Shown piece after piece: positions 4,688 through 7,304 of a stretch of DNA of 7,304 nucleotides. The number at the start of each line of letters is the position of its first letter. Position 1 is the first letter of the stretch. The notes below the pieces were generated by a model. The model searched no databases. It worked only from the letters and a program-made list of their open reading frames with translations, and had not been told where the DNA came from. The DNA is from an uncultured Clostridia bacterium (GTDB lineage: Bacteria > Bacillota > Clostridia > Oscillospirales > Oscillospiraceae): the NCBI GenBank assembly GCA_946011705.1, contig CAMGCA010000093.1:1-7304 (forward strand). Reading direction: 5' to 3'. The position numbers were made by a program, and so were the translations under genes.

Positions 4688-5171
4688 CAATGTCCGCTTC
4701 TCTCAGAATCCGACAGTCCGTAATTATTCCGTCCCTGGTTGCGATGATTCCAGCGGAACCGCCGTAGTACCCGCTGCTGCCCGGATTCAGGACCCACAGT
4801 CCGTCCTCTTCCCTGTGGCAGTCGGCAGCGTGGGTATGGCCGTACAGGACAGCGTCAACCCTCGCGGCTCTGGCATCCTTCAGCAGGGCGCCGATGCTCA
4901 ATTTGACCTGATGTCTGTGACCGTGGGTCATGTACACCCGCACGCCGCAGATCTTGTCAACAAGAATTTCCGGCTGACCCGGCGGGCAGCGGTAACGGTC
5001 ACAGTTACCCGGCACCTGATAAAATGGGATTTCCGGAAACTCTTCTGCCAGGGTGACGCCATCGTCAAAATAGTCCCCAAGATGGATCAGCGCATTCGGT
5101 TTCACAGCCTGCACGCACTGCCGCATAAATCGAAGTGTGGAATGAGAATCGGACAACACCAGAATTGTCAT
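4659..5171 (-). CDS. yfcE: YfcE/MJ0936-family metallophosphoesterase, 170 aa
   Basis: The calcineurin-like phosphoesterase motifs appear in order: SDSHS (7-11, metal ligands D8 and H10), LGD (31-33, D33), GNCD (56-59, N57 ligand and D59), THGH (82-85, H83) and YGHTH (110-114, H112 and H114), followed by NPGS (129-132). The length and motif spacing are those of the small YfcE-type phosphodiesterases, which hydrolyse bis-pNPP in vitro with Mn2+ and whose cell substrate is not established. It is cytosolic, with no signal or membrane segment. The ATG at 5171 follows GGGAGG (5178-5183) by 6 bases. The gene is alone, rather than following rph/rdgB as in many Firmicutes. It has a sigma-A promoter at 5278-5305, hence a leader of about 100 bases. 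Its 3' end overlaps the convergent small membrane gene by 29 bases and no terminator is seen. Confidence 0.92.
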   Translation of the reverse strand: MTILVLSDSHSTLRFMRQCVQAVKPNALIHLGDYFDDGVTLAEEFPEIPFYQVPGNCDRYRCPPGQPEILVDKICGVRVYMTHGHRHQVKLSIGALLKDARAARVDAVLYGHTHAADCHREEDGLWVLNPGSSGYYGGSAGIIATRDGIITDCRILREADIVSALSAKML

Positions 5172-5277
5172 AGCGTTCCTCCCTGTTTAGTCTGTGTGAG
5201 ACGCGGCCGCGGCATACTGCCCGGAGCCAGACCTTTTTTTGCCGAAAATGTAGAAAAAAGCCAGTGACTTTCATCCG

Positions 5278-5305
5278 ATTATATCACAAATGCAGTATCT
5301 GTCAA
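5278..5305 (-). promoter_or_regulatory. Consensus sigma-A promoter for the phosphoesterase gene
   Basis: On the minus strand a perfect TTGACA (5300-5305) and a perfect TATAAT (5278-5283) are separated by 16 bases, with a TGA extension before the -10. The predicted start is near 5271, about 100 bases upstream of the ATG. The leader contains a 10-bp GC palindrome (5202-5211) and GTCTG/CAGAC inverted copies, but no riboswitch class that I recognise. Confidence 0.8.
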
Positions 5306-5321
5306 GATGAACCGCAGCTGT

Positions 5322-5350
5322 CACATTTCTTGCCCTTGACGCATATGCTA
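5322..5350 (+). promoter_or_regulatory. Sigma-K-like promoter for the 5387-6282 operon
   Basis: CACA (5322-5325), a 16-base spacer and CATATGCTA (5342-5350) match MACM-N16-CATANNNTA at every fixed position. The predicted start near 5357 is about 15 bases before GGGAGGG (5372-5378). A TTGACG at 5336-5341 resembles a sigma-A -35 box, but nothing like TATAAT stands 16-18 bases after it. Confidence 0.6.
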
Positions 5351-5386
5351 TTGCATGAGACCTTACCTGTCGGGAGGGATACTGAT

Positions 5387-5608
5387 ATGCCGCAAATTCC
5401 GGATATGGGAGAACTAATCCGTTTGGCTCAAACACCTGCGGGGCAAAAGCTGATTGCTCTGCTGCAGCGTCAGGGTGGTTCTGGGCTTCAGCAGGCCATT
5501 TCAAGCGCTGCCGCCGGGAATTATGCCCACGCCAGAGAAATCCTGTCGAACCTTCTTTCCACCCCTGAGGCGCAGGCGCTGCTTAAGGAACTGGAGGGTC
5601 AGAAATGA
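5387..5608 (+). CDS. Unknown small protein, 73 aa, first gene of putative sporulation operon
   Basis: The frame is open back to 5264, but the ATG at 5387 is chosen because GGGAGGG (5372-5378) lies 8 bases before it and the predicted transcript begins near 5357. The product, starting MPQIPDMGELIRLAQ, is soluble and strongly helical. It carries two similar segments: LAQTPAGQKLIALLQRQG (13-30) and LSTPEAQALLKELEGQ (57-72), each a Thr-Pro helix cap followed by an amphipathic helix. A related segment, LSNPQLMQQISAMAQALG, starts the next protein. This suggests the two proteins are related or pair through these helices, which is inference. There are no Cys, membrane segment or signal peptide. I do not recognise the family. 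The stop overlaps the next start (ATGA), so translation is coupled. Confidence 0.75.
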   Translation: MPQIPDMGELIRLAQTPAGQKLIALLQRQGGSGLQQAISSAAAGNYAHAREILSNLLSTPEAQALLKELEGQK

Positions 5609-5958
5609 GCGAACTGGAAGAGAAGCTGGGCACAATTCTGTCCAATCCGCAGCTCATGCAGCAGATCTCCGCAATGGCACAAGCTCTGGGACAGGCGCCG
5701 CCGGAGCCGCCGGCACCGCCGCCCGTGGCGCCCCAGTCTCCAGCCCTGCCCGATCCAGCCATGCTGCAAAAGGTTTCCGGAATGCTGCAGGCAGGTCGTG
5801 TGGATCAGGAGCAGCAGGAGCTGCTTCACGCGCTGTCACCTTTTCTGAGCCAATCCCGCATCGGAAAGCTGGAACGGGCCATGCGGGCCGCAAAAATGGC
5901 GGGATTCGCGTCGGCTCTGCTGAAATCCGGCGGAATGAACATCTTTGGCGGGAGGTAG
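5605..5958 (+). CDS. Unknown proline-rich helical protein, 117 aa, second operon gene
   Basis: The ATG overlaps the previous stop (ATGA), and GGAGGG (5593-5598) precedes it by 6 bases. Residues 1-30 are helical (MSELEEKLGTILSNPQLMQQ). Residues 31-52 are a Pro/Ala linker in which nearly half the residues are Pro. Residues 53-106 are helical again: LLHALSPFLSQSRIGKLERA is followed by RAAKMAGFASALL (94-106), a basic amphipathic then weakly hydrophobic helix, with a Gly-rich tail (KSGGMNIFGGR). The block with a Pro-Phe-Leu kink followed by a basic helix recalls small conserved proteins of spore-forming clostridia, but I cannot name a family. No signal peptide or Cys. Given a sigma-K-like promoter, a mother-cell role such as coat or outer forespore membrane assembly is possible; this is inferred. 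Confidence 0.75.
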   Translation: MSELEEKLGTILSNPQLMQQISAMAQALGQAPPEPPAPPPVAPQSPALPDPAMLQKVSGMLQAGRVDQEQQELLHALSPFLSQSRIGKLERAMRAAKMAGFASALLKSGGMNIFGGR

Positions 5959-5961
5959 GAT

Positions 5962-6282
5962 ATGTATAATCGTTATATTCCTCAGCCGGACGGCTCCTAC
6001 CGAAGAAACCGGATGCAGGATTCCCAGCGTCCGGCTCCCCAACCGTCCCAGCCGCCGCAGCCCCCGCAGGAGCACGCGAGCAATTTTGGTGACAACACCA
6101 CTCCGCGAAGAAGGAATCCGCCAGCACCGCTCTCCGCCGGAGGCTTCTTACGACAGCTGCTGCCCGGAAATCTGGACACGGAGGATCTGCTGGTGATTGT
6201 GCTCCTGCTGCTGATGGCCGGAGACTGCGAAGAAGACCGCAATACGGCCCTCCTGACCCTGGCGCTGTACTTATTCCTGTGA
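5962..6282 (+). CDS. Unknown protein with C-terminal hydrophobic hairpin, 106 aa, third operon gene
   Basis: GGGAGG (5950-5955) overlaps the previous stop codon and precedes the ATG by 6 bases. The protein has three parts. The N-terminus is Tyr/Arg-rich (MYNRYIPQPDGSYRRNRMQD), reminiscent of coat-protein N-termini. The middle (22-57) is a disordered Pro/Gln/Arg-rich region. The C-terminus starts with NLDTEDLL (70-77) and then two hydrophobic stretches, LLVIVLLLLMAG (76-87) and ALLTLALYLFL (96-106), around an acidic turn DCEEDRNT (88-95). The protein ends inside the second stretch. Each stretch is only about 11 residues, so a re-entrant or monotopic membrane hairpin is more likely than two full passes. 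Similar tails occur on small hypothetical proteins of spore-forming clostridia, from memory and unverified. It has no N-terminal signal. No terminator is evident after the stop. Confidence 0.75.
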   Translation: MYNRYIPQPDGSYRRNRMQDSQRPAPQPSQPPQPPQEHASNFGDNTTPRRRNPPAPLSAGGFLRQLLPGNLDTEDLLVIVLLLLMAGDCEEDRNTALLTLALYLFL

Positions 6283-6310
6283 TATTGACTATGATTCATC
6301 CACATGACAC

Positions 6311-6339
6311 TTGCATATGGAATTATATTCTGATAAAAT
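6311..6339 (+). promoter_or_regulatory. Sigma-A promoter for the FmdE-like gene
   Basis: TTGCAT (6311-6316), 17 bases, then TAAAAT (6334-6339) with a TGA extension before the -10. The predicted start near 6346 gives a leader of about 50 bases. The rest of the 114-base gap between genes holds no other structure I can identify. Confidence 0.75.
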
Positions 6340-6396
6340 AGCAGAAAAAAGAGAAATGGGTGGACAGATTTGTCATCAGGGGAGGAAAGAATCCAT

Positions 6397-6966
6397 ATGT
6401 TCCGAAAATACGCAGCACGAAAACGCATTCAGTCATTCTGGACAAACAGCGTCCGGTTTCACGGCAAGCCGTGCTCCGTTTTGGCGTTGGGGGTCCGTGT
6501 CTGCGATACCGCCCTTCGCAAGCTGGAACTATCCGATCCGGAGCCGGAGCGGCTTGTATGCGTTTCGGAATATGTTGGCTGCTGCACGGATGCCGTGCAA
6601 GTTTGTCTGCACTGTACTGCCGGTAAGAAACACCTGCTGTATTATAAAACCGGGCGCCTGATCTTTACAATTTACGATCTATATTCAGAAAACTCCGTTC
6701 GAATCTGCGCCAAGCCCGAGATTTCGGAATCTCTGCGGGAATTGGAGCCCGAGCAGGTTCTGTCTATGCCGGAGGATGCGCTGTTTTATTTTGAGGAGGC
6801 GCTTCCCCTGGCAGAGCGGACCCGAAAGCGCGTTTGCAGGCCCTGTGATGCCCCGGCAGCCAGTGTCCCCTATCGGGATTCCGGCGTGCAGGACAGCCCG
6901 GAACAATTTCTCAAATTTGATCTTTCCGACAACGAAGCCTGCCGGACTGCGCGAAGAAGAAAATAA
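6397..6966 (+). CDS. FmdE-family protein with altered motifs, 189 aa
   Basis: FHGKPCSVLALGVRVCDTAL (21-40) corresponds to the FmdE opening motif, usually close to FHGHLCPGLALG. VSEYVGCCTDAVQVCLHCTAGKKHLL (56-81) corresponds to the second motif, usually close to ENDxCxxDAIQxxxGCTxGKGN. The beta-strand block GRLIFTIYDLYSENSVRI (86-103) follows. H22, C26, C62, D65, Q68, C73, T74 and K77 are retained, while the Pro after C26, the Asp before C62 and the Gly before C73 are changed. FmdE was named for a methanofuran-pathway subunit, but stand-alone homologues with metal and cofactor sites are widespread in anaerobes and mostly uncharacterised. The usual C-terminal zinc ribbon is reduced to one CXXC (147-150). 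The ATG at 6397 is chosen for GGGGAGG (6379-6385), although the 11-base spacer is long. The gene has its own promoter and terminator. Confidence 0.75.
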   Translation: MFRKYAARKRIQSFWTNSVRFHGKPCSVLALGVRVCDTALRKLELSDPEPERLVCVSEYVGCCTDAVQVCLHCTAGKKHLLYYKTGRLIFTIYDLYSENSVRICAKPEISESLRELEPEQVLSMPEDALFYFEEALPLAERTRKRVCRPCDAPAASVPYRDSGVQDSPEQFLKFDLSDNEACRTARRRK

Positions 6967-6973
6967 AATCGAT

Positions 6974-7026
6974 GCCCCCGCCGCGGAAAACTGATGCTGA
7001 ACATCAGCCGCGGAGCGGGGGCTTTT
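6974..7026. terminator. Bidirectional terminator between fmdE-like gene and recR
   Basis: A three-tier hairpin: GCCCCCG (6974-6980) with CGGGGGC (7016-7022), CCGCGG (6981-6986) with CCGCGG (7008-7013), and CTGATG (6991-6996) with CATCAG (7002-7007). A TTTT run follows on the plus strand, and on the minus strand ATCGATTTTATTTT follows. It lies between convergent genes and probably serves both. Confidence 0.88.
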
Positions 7027-7058
7027 CGTTAATTGATTTTGGTCTTCGGAACGCCTGA

Positions 7059-7304
7059 CTACATTTCCTGCCGGCCTTCCAGCGCTCGGGACAGGGTTAC
7101 TTCATCGGCGTATTCCAGCTGGCTGCCCACCGGGACGCCGTAGGCAAGCCGGGTGACTTTGACTTCCATGGGCCGCAGCAGCCGGGAAATGTACATGGCG
7201 GTGGCTTCTCCCTCTGTATCCGGATTGGTCGCCATGATGACCTCCCGCACCTCTCCTTCGGAAACCCGTTTCAGCAGTTCCTTAATACGAATATCGTCCT
7301 GGGT
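7059..7304 (-). CDS. recR: Recombination protein RecR, C-terminal 81 residues, partial
   Basis: The minus-strand frame is open to the window edge and begins [19 protein letters not shown]. It contains the RecR Toprim segment [20 protein letters not shown] (21-40) and the conserved end [30 protein letters not shown], a near-textbook RecR C-terminus. RecR works with RecO/RecF to load RecA at single-strand gaps. The N-terminal helix-hairpin-helix and zinc-finger parts lie outside the window. A GTG at 7250 could pass for a start, but the conserved sequence runs through it, so it is internal. Termination is most likely at the hairpin at 6974-7022. Confidence 0.95.
   Translation of the reverse strand, partial: TQDDIRIKELLKRVSEGEVREVIMATNPDTEGEATAMYISRLLRPMEVKVTRLAYGVPVGSQLEYADEVTLSRALEGRQEM

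Noticed and set aside
5202..5211. 10-bp palindrome containing a NotI site, considered as a cloning scar or attachment site
   Set aside because: The flanking sequence is natural leader sequence of the phosphoesterase gene, with no vector or integrase context. Short GC palindromes are expected at this base composition.
5213..5219. CATACTG as a sigma-G-like -10 box
   Set aside because: One mismatch, no suitable -35 box and no start codon within a sensible distance downstream.
5336..5364. TTGACG as a sigma-A -35 box for the 5387 operon
   Set aside because: No -10-like hexamer lies 16-18 bases downstream (the site reads close to GACCTT), whereas the sigma-K-like boxes in the same place match fully.
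7059..7250. GTG at 7250 as the start of a separate 63-aa gene
   Set aside because: The conserved RecR sequence continues upstream of it to the window edge, so it is an internal Val codon.

Overview
The window looks like a chromosomal stretch from a spore-forming, moderately GC-rich low-GC-lineage Gram-positive, most likely a Clostridia/Oscillospiraceae-type gut anaerobe. Reasons: strong GGAGG-type ribosome binding sites throughout, consensus sigma-A promoters, a SleC-like spore cortex-lytic system, and promoter boxes that match the Bacillus sigma-G and sigma-K consensus. I see no mobile element, CRISPR array, rRNA or tRNA. Gene order and base use look like ordinary core chromosome.

Layout. 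1-271 (minus): N-terminus of a glutamine-dependent asparagine synthetase, cut by the window edge. 272-347: a compact divergent promoter region. 348-776 (plus): a helical, possibly ferritin-like protein of unknown function, followed by a strong terminator. 857-3007 (plus): a three-gene operon. It encodes a small beta-rich domain protein, a SpoIID-fold/peptidoglycan-binding SleC-like enzyme, and a protein made of two peptidoglycan-binding domains. 3118-3699 (plus): CDP-alcohol phosphatidyltransferase (PgsA-like) with its own sigma-A promoter and terminator. 3959-4363 (minus): an unknown membrane protein. 4526-4687 (plus): a 53-residue single-pass membrane protein, convergent with and overlapping 4659-5171 (minus), a YfcE-type metallophosphoesterase. 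5387-6282 (plus): a tightly packed operon of three small proteins I do not recognise; the last ends in a hydrophobic hairpin. 6397-6966 (plus): an FmdE-family protein with altered motifs. 7059-7304 (minus): C-terminus of RecR, cut by the edge.

Main reading. Four transcription starts carry sporulation-type rather than vegetative promoter boxes. Three match sigma-K (MACM, 16-17 bp, CATA-N3-TA): before the asparagine synthetase, before the cortex-lytic operon, and before the three-gene unknown operon. One matches sigma-G (TGTATA, 17 bp, CATACTA): before the helical protein at 348. The sigma-K-like promoter of asnB and the sigma-G-like promoter of its divergent neighbour occupy the same roughly 40 bp. 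The housekeeping genes between them (pgsA-like, the minus-strand membrane gene, yfcE, fmdE-like) have recognisable sigma-A promoters. I therefore infer a small cluster of late-sporulation genes interleaved with housekeeping genes, with the 5387-6282 operon the least explained part. The SleC homologue appears split: the N-terminal presequence-like part (857-1237) and the catalytic part (1248-2471) are separate, closely coupled genes. All family assignments rest on reading motifs by eye; no database search was run.
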